Assembly (NCBI RefSeq): GCF_006874645.1
Contig: NZ_CP030082.1
Span: 3,534,001-3,598,000, forward strand
Direction of reading: 5' to 3'
DNA length: 64,000 nt
Source: Bdellovibrio sp. ZAP7
Lineage (GTDB): Bacteria; Bdellovibrionota; Bdellovibrionia; Bdellovibrionales; Bdellovibrionaceae
The notes beneath the pieces were generated by a model that saw only the letters and a list, made by a program, of their open reading frames with translations, searched no databases and had not been told where the DNA came from. Numbering within the stretch: the first letter of the stretch is position 1; every line of letters starts with the position of its first letter. The position numbers and the translations under genes were made by a program. Below are positions 33,143 to 42,320 of the stretch, one piece after another.

Positions 33143-33913
33143 CTAAGAAAGGGGGTAGAAGTTCCAAGGACTTGCCGGATGACCCAGCAATCTTTCGCAG
33201 ATTTTCTTAACCAAGGGATCTTCACTGCCCGACCAAAATGTTCGGCCAATCAGGAAGCTTTGGGAAAACTCCATCCAGTCGTGAAATTTGTCATTGGCAA
33301 TCGGCGCCATTTTAAGAATTTCAGCCCAGGCCTCGTTGTCATTTAAATATCCCGCAACAAAACTCAAGCGCGCCAGGTGAACGAAACGAGCCGCATCCCA
33401 GGCAAGGATGCCATGCTGACCTAAAAACCTATGTGTTCTTTGAAACCATTGAGCAAGTTTACGAATGTCCTCATCGGAAATCTGCGCCGGCTTATCTTCG
33501 CTGAAATCAAAGGTAAAGACCTGTTTGAATTTTTCCAGCGTGTGATGATCCAAGTTTCCATCCGCAGGTACGATACCACGCAAGACATTGAACTTTACGC
33601 GATGACCCTGTTGGCGAATGTCCTCCAGATTCTTAAGAGCATCTTCACGACTTTTAACTCCCCAATAATCCTGCAGAATTTCGATACAATCCGCTTTGAT
33701 TTCATCGCCCCAGTTCATATCCAGGCGAAAGAAGTACTCGCCCACCTCTTCCAGAACCTGCTCTTTGACGTCCTCCGCCAATTCCTGACCTTCCACCAAA
33801 TCGGAACCAATGATTTCGTACAAATCGTCCAAAAGAAAGTTTTCTTCAATAAAAACAGCACCCATGCACATCATGTTTTTTTCTAAGGTTGTTTCGGGCA
33901 AAACTCTTTGCAT
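33143..33913 (-). CDS. DUF1266-like protein
   Basis: 256 residues from the ATG at 33913 (AGGAG 7 bases before). The C-terminal half has the DUF1266 pattern: LAWDAARFVHLARLSFVAGYLNDNEAWAEILKMAPIANDKFHDWMEFSQSFLIGRTFWSG, with the conserved W-D-x-x-R, GYL, EAW and GR.FW. Cytoplasmic, acidic N-terminal half. Function of the family is unknown. Confidence 0.85.
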   Translation of the reverse strand: MQRVLPETTLEKNMMCMGAVFIEENFLLDDLYEIIGSDLVEGQELAEDVKEQVLEEVGEYFFRLDMNWGDEIKADCIEILQDYWGVKSREDALKNLEDIRQQGHRVKFNVLRGIVPADGNLDHHTLEKFKQVFTFDFSEDKPAQISDEDIRKLAQWFQRTHRFLGQHGILAWDAARFVHLARLSFVAGYLNDNEAWAEILKMAPIANDKFHDWMEFSQSFLIGRTFWSGSEDPLVKKICERLLGHPASPWNFYPLS

Positions 33914-33990
33914 GAAGTAACTCCTGTGGAAGATCTGTCTCTTATTCAATTACGTTTCTTTGTCATTTTCAATGTGATAAATATGAGACC

Positions 33991-34644
33991 ATGTTGAAGA
34001 AGCTGATCATGGGCGCGATTGCCCTCTTTTTTATATTTGTCGGCTCGATGATTATTCTCATCGGATATACGGTCTATAATCCGAATTCGATCTTCACTGC
34101 TTTCAATAAAGTCACCAGACACTTTGCCGCCGGCGAAGATCATAAGGAACAAGAAGAATACTTCCTGCAGGGAATCCGAACCATCCAGATGCGCAGCGAC
34201 CGAATGCCAATTCATGTGCGAACATACAATGGTTCCACATTGAAAGTTTTGGTCGAGGGCAAAGCTCCCCGTTTTGAAAAAGGTCCATTTATCAGCCAGA
34301 TCACAGAGCCAGGACAGTTGAATCTAGAACTGCATGATCCGATGTCGACACATTGGATTCATTTGAATATCAATGGCGAAGAGTACACCGAAGAATCCGA
34401 CTCAAAGCTTGAGGCTTCCGTTTATCTTCCGGAAAAATACGCGGGCACACTGCAATTGCAATCGCAAAGCGGAGATATTGAATTTGTCGTCGATAAAAAT
34501 CAAATTTTTGAATTTGAATTGAAATCAGAGATCGGCAAGATCGATAATCGCGCTCAGATGAATCCTGCAGCGGCCACATCTTTAGACCAAGTGGCTAAGA
34601 TTCACATCCTAACCACTTCTGGAAACATCACAGTCACTAACTAG
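33991..34644 (+). CDS. Membrane-anchored beta-helix protein, DUF4097-like
   Basis: 217 residues. One N-terminal membrane helix (about 5-28, IMGAIALFFIFVGSMIILIGYTV), then an extracytoplasmic domain of repeated strands: IHVRTYNGSTLKVLVEGKA, LEASVYLPEKYAGTLQLQSQSGDIEF, IHILTTSGNITVTN. The 'SGDI...SGNI' strand repeats are typical of DUF4097/adhesin-like beta-helices. Function not known. No clear ribosome site before the ATG. Confidence 0.78.
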   Translation: MLKKLIMGAIALFFIFVGSMIILIGYTVYNPNSIFTAFNKVTRHFAAGEDHKEQEEYFLQGIRTIQMRSDRMPIHVRTYNGSTLKVLVEGKAPRFEKGPFISQITEPGQLNLELHDPMSTHWIHLNINGEEYTEESDSKLEASVYLPEKYAGTLQLQSQSGDIEFVVDKNQIFEFELKSEIGKIDNRAQMNPAAATSLDQVAKIHILTTSGNITVTN

Positions 34645-34653
34645 AGAAGGCTA

Positions 34654-36492
34654 TTAAGCCTCGCTCTCTTTCGCTGTTACACCCTTAGCTTTATCAGCCA
34701 AAGTTTTCTCTGCCAAAGCACTCAAACGAACACCAACTTCTGCCAGCTGATCGTTTTTCACTTCACTTGGGCAGTCTGCCATCAAGTCAGTTGCTTTCGC
34801 CGTTTTCGGGAATGCAATCACTTCACGGATAGCGTCTGTTTCACAAAGTAGCATCACCAAACGGTCCAAGCCCCAAGCGATACCACCGTGTGGAGGTGTT
34901 CCGTATTTCAAAGCTTCCAAGAAGAATCCAAATTTGTGTTCAGTTTCTTCTTTGCTCATGCCCAACAAACGGAACATCGCCTGTTGAATTTCGTTACGAT
35001 AGATACGGATAGATCCGCCACCCATTTCGTATCCGTTACAAACAAGGTCGTACGCTTTCGCCAGGATCTTGCCATAAGCCGCTTCGTTCGTACCCAACAA
35101 GTCGTCAAAAGACTCATCCTTAGGTGAAGTGAACGGATGGTGACGAGCCACCCAGCGTTTTTCATCTGGAGAGTACTCAAGAAGTGGGAAGTCCACCACC
35201 CACAAGAATTTATAAGTTTTAGTGTCGATCAAATTCAATTCTTTACCCAAGTGCAGACGCAATGTCGAAAGAGCCGCACATGCGATATCGAATTCATCGC
35301 CAACGATCAATGCACAGTCGCCTTTTTGTGCGCCTGTCGCCATAAAGATCTCAGAAAGTTTTTCTGGCGAAAAGAATTTAGAAACTGGAGAGCTCAATGT
35401 GCCATCTGCTTCAGATTTGATCCATACCAAACCTTTTGCACCCGCACGTTTCGCCATATCCGTAAGTTTATCAAATTGACCGCGAGAGTATGCGCCACCT
35501 TTAGGAACGGCGATGCCACGAACGATACCTTCACGAGCCAAAACATCGTCGAATACTTTAAAGCCAGAACCCGTCACTATGGATTTCAAATCTTTGATCT
35601 CCATACCGAAACGCGTGTCAGGTTTATCGATACCATAACGGTCCATCGCATCCTGGTAAGTCATGCGAGGGATTTCGCCCACATCGATACCTTTGATCTC
35701 TTTCCAGATCGTGCGAAGCATTCTTTCATTCATTGCCATGATGTCTTCTTGGTCAATGAATGACATCTCCATATCGATTTGTGAAAACTCAGGCTGGCGA
35801 TCCGCACGCAAATCTTCGTCACGGAAGCAACGGGCGATTTGGAAGTAACGGTCATAACCACCGATCATCAAAAGCTGTTTCAAAGTTTGCGGAGACTGTG
35901 GCAACGCATAAAAAGTCCCTTGATTCACACGTGAGGGAACCAAATAGTCACGCGCACCTTCTGGAGTCGATTTGTAAAGAATCGGAGTTTCCACTTCCAG
36001 GAAGCCGTTATCAGATAAGAAGCGACGAACCACTTGAGCCACCTTATGACGAGTGATCAAGTGAGATTGCAAACGCTCTGTGCGCAAATCCAAATAACGA
36101 TATTTCAAACGCAGCATTTCGTTCACGTTGTTATCGCCCGCTTGGAACGGAGGAACTGCAGACTCATTCAAGATTTCACAGCGAGTCGCTTCGATTTCCA
36201 CTTCACCCGTTTTGATTTTAGTATTTTTCATACCATCTGGGCGCGCACGAACGATACCTTCAACCGCGATAACGAATTCGCCACGAAGATTTTTTGAAGC
36301 TGACGTTTCAGATTTGTTTGGATCAAGAACTACTTGCACGATACCTTCACGATCGCGCAAATCAATGAACACCAAGTTCCCGTGATCGCGTCGCACATCG
36401 ACCCAACCCATCACAACAACTTTTTGCCCAACATTAGCTGCAGTCATTTTACCGCAATAATCAGTTCTCTTAAGATCCTTAACAAATTTCAT
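34654..36492 (-). CDS. aspS: Aspartyl-tRNA synthetase
   Basis: 612 residues, bacterial type. N-terminal OB-fold anticodon domain ([27 protein letters not shown]); class II motif 2 [23 protein letters not shown]; the bacterial GAD insertion (about 290-420); motif 3 [13 protein letters not shown]. Loads Asp onto tRNA-Asp; whether it also misacylates tRNA-Asn (non-discriminating) cannot be read here. It ends 9 bases from the convergent 33991-34644 gene. The 356 bases upstream contain the inverted repeat at 36663-36795. Confidence 0.98.
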   Translation of the reverse strand: MKFVKDLKRTDYCGKMTAANVGQKVVVMGWVDVRRDHGNLVFIDLRDREGIVQVVLDPNKSETSASKNLRGEFVIAVEGIVRARPDGMKNTKIKTGEVEIEATRCEILNESAVPPFQAGDNNVNEMLRLKYRYLDLRTERLQSHLITRHKVAQVVRRFLSDNGFLEVETPILYKSTPEGARDYLVPSRVNQGTFYALPQSPQTLKQLLMIGGYDRYFQIARCFRDEDLRADRQPEFSQIDMEMSFIDQEDIMAMNERMLRTIWKEIKGIDVGEIPRMTYQDAMDRYGIDKPDTRFGMEIKDLKSIVTGSGFKVFDDVLAREGIVRGIAVPKGGAYSRGQFDKLTDMAKRAGAKGLVWIKSEADGTLSSPVSKFFSPEKLSEIFMATGAQKGDCALIVGDEFDIACAALSTLRLHLGKELNLIDTKTYKFLWVVDFPLLEYSPDEKRWVARHHPFTSPKDESFDDLLGTNEAAYGKILAKAYDLVCNGYEMGGGSIRIYRNEIQQAMFRLLGMSKEETEHKFGFFLEALKYGTPPHGGIAWGLDRLVMLLCETDAIREVIAFPKTAKATDLMADCPSEVKNDQLAEVGVRLSALAEKTLADKAKGVTAKESEA

Positions 36493-36662
36493 GGATAACC
36501 CTTATCAAAAAGGAAAGAATGCCCAGAATCACCCCAAGCATTCAAAAATACTCTCATTTCCCCCAAAAAAGGTCAAAACCCAACGCACCCACTCTTCTCA
36601 AAATATCGAACGAAGACCATTGGGACCTGAAGACGATCGTATTTTGAATAAACACTCGACGA

Positions 36663-36795
36663 GGAGGGGAAGCGTTAAGGCTGAGGACCTTATCGCGAGT
36701 TCCACAGCGAGCCCAAAGCCTAGGTAAAATCACAAATCCACTCGAGCGAGGACTGTCCGAAGCGAGAAGGTCCTCAGCCTTAACGCTTCCCCTCC
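36663..36795. repeat. Inverted repeat with 29-bp perfect arms
   Basis: Within the 356-base gap 36493-36848, the 29 bases at 36663-36691 (GGAGGGGAAGCGTTAAGGCT...) are exactly complementary to 36767-36795. The 75-base interior contains several GCGAG/CTCGC words that could pair partially. As an RNA it would form a very stable stem on either strand. No open frame of note; the palindrome makes the same short peptide (RRGSVKAEDL) appear on both strands. The remainder of the gap shows nothing else I can assign. Confidence 0.85.
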
Positions 36796-36848
36796 GCCGC
36801 CACGAAGCGATATACTCAAAAAACAGAACGTTTGAAAGGAACCTAAGA

Positions 36849-37154
36849 ATGCCCAAGTTCACGATTAATCACGATTCCAGCCAACCTGCCCCTGAAGCCT
36901 ATAAGAAAATTAAAGAATTTTTGGCAAATGACCTTGATATTCGTAAATTCGATCCCAAATTGAAGTGCGATTTCACGGATGGAACGATGAGTTGCAAGCT
37001 TAACGGCTCTCAATTCAAAGCGGACATGAGTGTTGCCGCTGCGGGCAATGGCAGTAAGGTATCAGTTGTGGTGGATCTACCATTGATGCTGACTCCGTTC
37101 AAGGGTAAGGTTCAGGAAACTTTGGAGCGTAAGCTTGCTAAGTATCTGGCTTAA
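36849..37154 (+). CDS. Polyhydroxyalkanoic-acid-system-like small protein
   Basis: 101 residues, cytoplasmic. The pattern EAYKKIKEFLANDLDIRKFDPKLKCDFTDGTMSCKLNGSQFKADMSVAAAGNGSKVSVVVDLPLMLTPFKGKVQETLERKL fits the PHA_gran_rgn family (antiparallel sheet between two helices). Despite the name, the family's role is not firmly established; no PHA synthase gene is nearby. GAAAGGAA precedes the ATG. Confidence 0.75.
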   Translation: MPKFTINHDSSQPAPEAYKKIKEFLANDLDIRKFDPKLKCDFTDGTMSCKLNGSQFKADMSVAAAGNGSKVSVVVDLPLMLTPFKGKVQETLERKLAKYLA

Positions 37155-37203
37155 TTCCTGGGCTAATTTATCCCGCTAATTGTTCGATTTCGAAAAAGGG
37201 ACT

Positions 37204-38331
37204 ATGGCAAAAACCAAGGCAAAAACTTCTCCCGAGAAGGACAAAAAGGTAACGGCGGCTTCCAAAGAAGCCAGCCCGGCAAAACCTGCGCCTAAAAAAG
37301 CCCCTGCCAAAAAAACTTCAAAAGAAAAAGTCGAACCCAAAAAAGTTGTCGCGGAAATCGTTGAGGACGAATCGACGGATTCTATGGAACACGCAGAAGC
37401 TGATAAAGCTTACGCTGTTCCTTCTTCTCATGACGAGGACATTGAAGAGTTCGCAGAGCCTGAAGAATCTCCCAAACTTCCGAGTATCGATAGCTCCAAG
37501 GCTCTCGCATCCAGCGATCCTTTGGTGATGTATTTGAACGAGATCCGTAAATACAAAGTTTTGACCAAAGAAGAAGAGATCGCTCTAGCAAAAAAATATT
37601 TTGAAACCAAAGATCCCGAGGCAGCTCAAGCCCTGGTGAAATCGAATTTGCGCTTTGTCGTCAAAGTCGCAGCTGAGTATTCTAAATTTGGTGCGAAGAT
37701 GATCGACTTGATTCAAGAAGGCAACGTGGGACTAATGCACGCCGTACGCGAGTTCAATCCCTACAAAGGTGCCCGCTTAATCACTTACGCCGTCTGGTGG
37801 ATCAAAGGTTATATTCAAGAGTATTTGATGCGTCAGTATTCCATGGTGCGCATTGGGACGACTCAGAACCAAAGAAAACTTTTCTATCAGCTGCAAAAAG
37901 AAAAAAATGCGTTGGACGCCATGGGTGTTGAACCCACAACGGCTTTGATCAGCTCCCGCCTGGGAATTCCTGAAGACGAAGTTCGCGACATGGCGATGCG
38001 TATGTCAGGGCGTGATGTCAGTTTGGATAAACCTGTGGACGATGACTCCGGCACCAGCTTGGGTGATCTGCAAAAAGGTATCAGCGATCAACCGTTGGAT
38101 GAGCAACTGGCGCGTGAAGAACAACTGGAAATTCTAAAACAGAAAATCGAAGAAATTCGCCCCGAACTTTCTGACCGAGAGAAGATCATTCTGGATGAGC
38201 GTATTCTGAATGACGAACCCCTGACTTTGCAGGAGATCGGTGAAAAATACGGCATCACGCGTGAGGCTGTTCGTCAGATGGAAGCGCGCTTGATGAAGAA
38301 GATCAAAGCCAAAATGGAAGACGAAGAGTAG
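37204..38331 (+). CDS. rpoH: Sigma-32 (RpoH)-type sigma factor with basic N-terminal extension
   Basis: 375 residues from the ATG at 37204 (AAAGGGA just upstream); a TTG-type start at 37180 is possible. Residues 1-95 are an extra Lys/Ala/Pro then acidic stretch not present in E. coli RpoH (284 residues). The core has region 1.2 (DPLVMYLNEIRKYKVLTKEEEIALAKKY), region 2 (NLRFVVKVAAEYSKFGAKMIDLIQEGNVGLMHAVREFNPYKGARLITYAVWWIKGYIQEYL), an RpoH-box-like QRKLFYQLQKEKN and region 4 (EIGEKYGITREAVRQMEARLMKK). It probably directs the heat-shock regulon. Confidence 0.88.
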   Translation: MAKTKAKTSPEKDKKVTAASKEASPAKPAPKKAPAKKTSKEKVEPKKVVAEIVEDESTDSMEHAEADKAYAVPSSHDEDIEEFAEPEESPKLPSIDSSKALASSDPLVMYLNEIRKYKVLTKEEEIALAKKYFETKDPEAAQALVKSNLRFVVKVAAEYSKFGAKMIDLIQEGNVGLMHAVREFNPYKGARLITYAVWWIKGYIQEYLMRQYSMVRIGTTQNQRKLFYQLQKEKNALDAMGVEPTTALISSRLGIPEDEVRDMAMRMSGRDVSLDKPVDDDSGTSLGDLQKGISDQPLDEQLAREEQLEILKQKIEEIRPELSDREKIILDERILNDEPLTLQEIGEKYGITREAVRQMEARLMKKIKAKMEDEE

Positions 38332-38334
38332 CAA

Positions 38335-38601
38335 CTAAAACTTCCATTCCAAGCTAGTCATGGCTTTCATTTTGTTAGCCGCCTGACCGGTGAAATCATC
38401 GACCGCCACATGGCTGATCAATTTACATTTCATTTTTTTGATTGGTTCTGCCCAACCCACCTGCATCTCGTGATCCTTCAAATTGCCGCTTAGCTTTTCA
38501 TAGCCGTCTCCTTTTAACTCGACCGCGGCTTCTGCTGCCGTGGCTTGGAAAATTAAAAAGAAACCCAATAAGACCGTTATGATTTGTATTGCTGTTCTCA
38601 T
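38335..38601 (-). CDS. Small exported protein
   Basis: 88 residues with a signal peptide (to about ATAAEA, 25). The mature part (about 60 residues) is polar with a single cysteine (KKMKCKLISHVAVDDFTGQAANKMKAM). No family recognised. No obvious ribosome site before the ATG, so the start is uncertain. Convergent with rpoH, 3 bases apart. Confidence 0.68.
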   Translation of the reverse strand: MRTAIQIITVLLGFFLIFQATAAEAAVELKGDGYEKLSGNLKDHEMQVGWAEPIKKMKCKLISHVAVDDFTGQAANKMKAMTSLEWKF

Positions 38602-38717
38602 GGATTTAATACTACAGGAGGGTGACTGAAATCACTCACTCACATTCAAGCTGTTTCAAGACAAACTCCAAGTTCCTTGCACAAGAAAAATCTGTTAGCC
38701 CTTTTGCTCTCACAAAT

Positions 38718-39053
38718 CTACTCGAATTGTGCAGGAACCTCTGATCCTTGAACCTCTCCATCTGGACGATCAGGTTGAACTCTTAGCGCTCCGTCAGTCG
38801 ACGGTTGGCAATCTCGACTGTGGTTCTCCAGTCTCGCCAGATCATTCATTTTCGTCATCCGTGATTGATCGGGACAAGGCAGAATGCCAGGTTGTTTGAA
38901 CAAGCTGGAAGGTCGGCGTGTGGTTGTTAACGATTGTTCGGCCGATCCATCATCACTCATCAACGTGTCTGAACGTGATGTCGATGGTGCTGCAAAAGCG
39001 ATGGAAGATACAGATAAGATCAAAGTTGCCAGAAGTACCTTTAGAATTCTCAT
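38718..39053 (-). CDS. Small exported protein
   Basis: 111 residues from the ATG at 39053 (GGGAGG 6 bases upstream). Signal peptide to SIAFA (about 20); the mature part is polar, Arg/Ser/Asp/Pro-rich and contains two cysteines (LPCPDQ, RDCQPS), probably disordered or a small disulphide-bonded protein. No family recognised. A terminator for the flagellar operon lies just upstream. Confidence 0.72.
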   Translation of the reverse strand: MRILKVLLATLILSVSSIAFAAPSTSRSDTLMSDDGSAEQSLTTTRRPSSLFKQPGILPCPDQSRMTKMNDLARLENHSRDCQPSTDGALRVQPDRPDGEVQGSEVPAQFE

Positions 39054-39134
39054 AATGGCCTCCCTGTTCATATACGAATGGTAGCACATCTCTAAAAAGA
39101 ATTCCGGGACCTGTCGTTTGTCAGTCCAGAAACT

Positions 39135-39163
39135 AAAACGCCATGGGGTAGCCATGGCGTTTT
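39135..39163 (-). terminator. Terminator of the flagellar operon
   Basis: AAAACGCCATGG and CCATGGCGTTTT pair perfectly around five bases. On the minus strand it follows the fliA stop by 31 bases and ends in TTTTAGTTT. Confidence 0.88.
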
Positions 39164-39194
39164 CGGATTTAATTAGGAAAATAAAATCGGTAAA

Positions 39195-39980
39195 CTAAGC
39201 GACTTCCAATTCGCCGGCACCGATCGTGGCAGCCAATTTCGCACGAAGGCGAGTAACTGCTTGAGCGTGCAATTGAGAAACGCGGGATTCAGTCACGCGC
39301 AATACTTGACCGATCTCTTTCAAGTTCAAATCTTCATAGTAATAAAGAGAAAGAACCAGGCGCTGTCTTTCAGGAAGCTCTTCGATAGCCGTCGCCACAA
39401 CTTCTTTGATGTTTTTAACATTCAATTGGTTGAAGGGGCTGTTGGTACGAGAACCTTCCAAAATATCCATGATGGATTTTTTGTCTGTATTACTGAAAGT
39501 AGTCGCTTGGTCGATTGGCAACAAGCTTACAGGACGAACTTGATTTACCAGATCATGGAATTCATCGATATTGATATTAAGGGCTTTCGCTACCTCTTCA
39601 TCAGTCGCATTACGGCCCAAATCTGCTTCCAACTGTACCATCGTTCGATCCAGCAATTTTGCTTTATCACGAATAGAACGTGGAACCCAGTCTTGAGCGC
39701 GAAGTTCATCCAGAATGGCACCCCGGATACGGAACTCAGCATATGTTTTAAATTTATTATCACGAGTGGAATCGTATTTCTCGATGGCATCCATCAAGCC
39801 GATAACACCTGCCGAAATAAGATCATCCAATTCGATGTTAGAGGGAAGTCTAACGGCGATTTTCTGAGCGATAAATTTAATAAGTGGAGCGTACTCTCTA
39901 ATAAGGTCGTCTTTTTTTGTCGGCGCGAGCTGACGTGGCTCATCCTTGTACTTCTTCAACAATGCCGCATTTTTCCCCAT
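39195..39980 (-). CDS. fliA: FliA, flagellar sigma-28 factor
   Basis: 261 residues. Region 2 (LIREYAPLIKFIAQKIAVRLPSNIELDDLISAGVIGLMDAIEKYDSTRDNKFKTYAEFRIRGAILDELRAQDWVPRSIR) is the classic FliA/WhiG signature; region 4 is ELPERQRLVLSLYYYEDLNLKEIGQVLRVTESRVSQLHAQAVTRLRAKL. It directs late flagellar and chemotaxis genes. Last gene of the fliL-fliA operon, 79 bases after flhG. Promoters at 3574 and 33104 match the expected sigma-28 consensus. Confidence 0.97.
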   Translation of the reverse strand: MGKNAALLKKYKDEPRQLAPTKKDDLIREYAPLIKFIAQKIAVRLPSNIELDDLISAGVIGLMDAIEKYDSTRDNKFKTYAEFRIRGAILDELRAQDWVPRSIRDKAKLLDRTMVQLEADLGRNATDEEVAKALNINIDEFHDLVNQVRPVSLLPIDQATTFSNTDKKSIMDILEGSRTNSPFNQLNVKNIKEVVATAIEELPERQRLVLSLYYYEDLNLKEIGQVLRVTESRVSQLHAQAVTRLRAKLAATIGAGELEVA

Positions 39981-40059
39981 ATTTATCCCTCTTGAAGTCT
40001 ATGTTAGCAAACAGCCCTATGCGCTGAAAGTCCAATTCTGTGGCGGACTAGGATTTGCC

Positions 40060-40890
40060 CTAAGCGAAACCCACCACTTGATCCCAGAACATCTGCATCC
40101 CGCCATTAGCTTCAATTAGCTTGGAGGATTTTTCGATCTGCGCAGAAATTTGACGAATTGCCTTAGATGATTCAGCTCCCACATCGTGTCTCACAATGAG
40201 ACGTTGCATTTGTGTTGCTTTCCTCAAGACCGAATCGTTTGGAACTGAGCCCCAGTAATCAAGACCAATGTACAGGAATCGATTCACGACATCGTTGAAG
40301 CGTTTATAAAGATTCATCCCTTCTTCTTCATCGCGCACCTGATTACAAACGATCGAGAAGTGATTCACTTTGTACTGTTTGTTTAAAACTTTAATAAGTG
40401 CATAGGCGTCTGCAAAGCTAGAAGGATCTGGTGTGATCACCACACTTACCGACTGAGCGGCAGAATTCAGGAACAAAACGTTCTCTGCGATCCCCGGAGC
40501 GGTATCAATTAACAGGTAATCAAAGCCCATCGGCAACGAACTGATGGCTTCCACCATCGCACGTCTTTCGAAATGATTCAGATTATTAAACTCTACGATT
40601 CCGCTGCCACCAGGAATCAAAAAGACATCTTTAGAAACTTCCAAAAGAATGTCTTTCATCTCTTTACGACCGGCGATGATATCGTGAATGCTGCCCTGGC
40701 TTTTGGCGCCGAACATGATATCCACGTTCGCCATGCCCAAGTCCCCATCCAAAATCAAAACCTTCTTACCTTTTTGAGCTAGACTCAAAGCAAGGTTGGC
40801 CACCAACGTCGTTTTACCAACACCACCCTTGCCGGAAGTAATGCTGATCGTTCTAGTGCGGTATAAATCAAAAGTATTTAAACGGCTCAT
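40060..40890 (-). CDS. flhG: FlhG (YlxH), MinD-like flagellar number ATPase
   Basis: 276 residues. Deviant Walker A SGKGGVGKTT (18-27), switch I DGDLGMANVDIMFG, switch II DYLLIDTAPGIAE, and the MinD-like SSFADAYALIKVL. Controls flagellar number, working with FlhF. The protein begins only about 17 residues before the P-loop, and an in-frame TGA 9 bases upstream excludes extension. It therefore lacks the N-terminal DQAxxLR helix that activates FlhF in Bacillus. It overlaps flhF by 4 bases. Confidence 0.95.
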   Translation of the reverse strand: MSRLNTFDLYRTRTISITSGKGGVGKTTLVANLALSLAQKGKKVLILDGDLGMANVDIMFGAKSQGSIHDIIAGRKEMKDILLEVSKDVFLIPGGSGIVEFNNLNHFERRAMVEAISSLPMGFDYLLIDTAPGIAENVLFLNSAAQSVSVVITPDPSSFADAYALIKVLNKQYKVNHFSIVCNQVRDEEEGMNLYKRFNDVVNRFLYIGLDYWGSVPNDSVLRKATQMQRLIVRHDVGAESSKAIRQISAQIEKSSKLIEANGGMQMFWDQVVGFA

Positions 40891-42320
40891 ACAGCTTCAG
40901 AATCCTGTTGTTTGAATTTAGTGATATTGAAAATAAGATCCAACAAACGCTCTTTCGTCGCGAACTCAAAGTCTTCTGGAACGCGCGAACCAATACCGAA
41001 AGAGTGCAATGGAATATCAAAACGCTTCATAAAGTTGTATATAGTACCGTGCTGAGTGGATTCATCCAGGGATGTAAATACCACATCTTTATAACCTAAC
41101 ACAGAATAGCGACGACCCAATTCGATCGCATCGGCGTCTTTCGTATTAGCCGACATCGTCAAATGGATGTTTGCGTTCAATGCCTGTGGCGGCAAAATGC
41201 TGCGCAAAAGACCGATCTCTTCATTGTTTTTAAGGCTTAGACCCGCAAAGTCCACCAACACGCAATCAACATTCGCCAAATAGCGCATTAGATTATGCCA
41301 GTCATTTTGATTGCGAATCACAGAGAATGGAACATTCAGGATTTGCGCATAGATCTTCATTTGATCAGCAGCACCCACTTTGAATGTGTCTGTGGTGAAA
41401 ATTGCAACTTTCTTGCGCTCACGAACCACCATGTGGCTCGCCATTTTAATTAATGCTGAAGTTTTACCGCTGCCTGCAGGACCCACGAAGCAGTGAATCT
41501 TCCCTGCTGTGGGATTTTGGGCGATCTTGATAGCGTCCAAAACACGGCGGGCAACAAACGCTTCTACCAAAGCTTTATTTTTGATTTTCAAAGGTGGCAA
41601 TGTTTCTTGAGTCTGAGTCAAGATATCAGCCGCGATCTCTGGAGCCATTCCTGAACGAGTCAATTTTTCAAAAATAGAACTTAAATCGTAAGAAATGCCG
41701 AAATCAGCTCCTGGGTGAGCACCCACGAAGGATTGTGGCATTTGTTGAAACTGAGTGATCACCTGACGCAAGTTTGCGATCTCGCTTTTCAAAGCGATGA
41801 CTTCTGGTGACTCACCTGCAGGTTTAGCTGGTGCTGGAGCGGCCGCCGGCTTTACGGATGCCGCCGCCTTTTTAGGTGCAAAATTTTGTTCTTGCTCTTG
41901 GAAAGCATGCAAAGCGCGTTGTGCTGCGTTTTTAACTCTTTCCTCAGACATTTTCTGCTGACGAGCATATTCATTTTCATCTTCGATATCGATATAACGA
42001 CGTTGCGTGATTTGCGCAGGCGGCTGGCTTTTTTGCACATGCTTTTCCACCATTTTGGTGATCAGCTCTTTTTGCTGACGAGCGGTGCTAGCCTGGAATC
42101 TTTGACGATCCTGCTCACGCAATTTGGATTCTGCGAATTTCTTTTTTTGCAAAGTCTCTTCGGAGACAGCGGCAGTGATTTCCACACTTCCTTCGCCAAC
42201 CAAGCCGAAGCTTTTGTTGTTGTCACGGGCAGAGAGGATGATGGCATCAGGCCCCAGCTGGGTCTTAACCATCTCCAGAGCTTCCTTCATAGTACGTGCT
42301 TCAAATTTCTTAACCTGCAT
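40887..42320 (-). CDS. flhF: FlhF, SRP-type GTPase for flagellar placement
   Basis: 477 residues: B domain (1-170, basic/Gln-rich, Ala/Pro linker), N domain (about 170-265) and G domain. The P-loop GPAGSGKT (280-287) and DTFKVGAADQ (311-320) are intact apart from Lys replacing Arg. The G3 motif is DFAGLS (357-362) where the family has DTAGRS, and G4 is TSLDE (416-420) where it has TKLDE. FlhF recruits early flagellar parts to the pole. These changes suggest weak or absent GTP hydrolysis; see findings. Overlaps flhA by 11 bases. Confidence 0.95.
   Translation of the reverse strand: MQVKKFEARTMKEALEMVKTQLGPDAIILSARDNNKSFGLVGEGSVEITAAVSEETLQKKKFAESKLREQDRQRFQASTARQQKELITKMVEKHVQKSQPPAQITQRRYIDIEDENEYARQQKMSEERVKNAAQRALHAFQEQEQNFAPKKAAASVKPAAAPAPAKPAGESPEVIALKSEIANLRQVITQFQQMPQSFVGAHPGADFGISYDLSSIFEKLTRSGMAPEIAADILTQTQETLPPLKIKNKALVEAFVARRVLDAIKIAQNPTAGKIHCFVGPAGSGKTSALIKMASHMVVRERKKVAIFTTDTFKVGAADQMKIYAQILNVPFSVIRNQNDWHNLMRYLANVDCVLVDFAGLSLKNNEEIGLLRSILPPQALNANIHLTMSANTKDADAIELGRRYSVLGYKDVVFTSLDESTQHGTIYNFMKRFDIPLHSFGIGSRVPEDFEFATKERLLDLIFNITKFKQQDSEAV

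Noticed and set aside
36491..36862. Short genes on both strands around 36.6 kb
   Set aside because: Both contain RRGSVKAEDL because they read the two arms of a perfect inverted repeat; no gene-like start sites.
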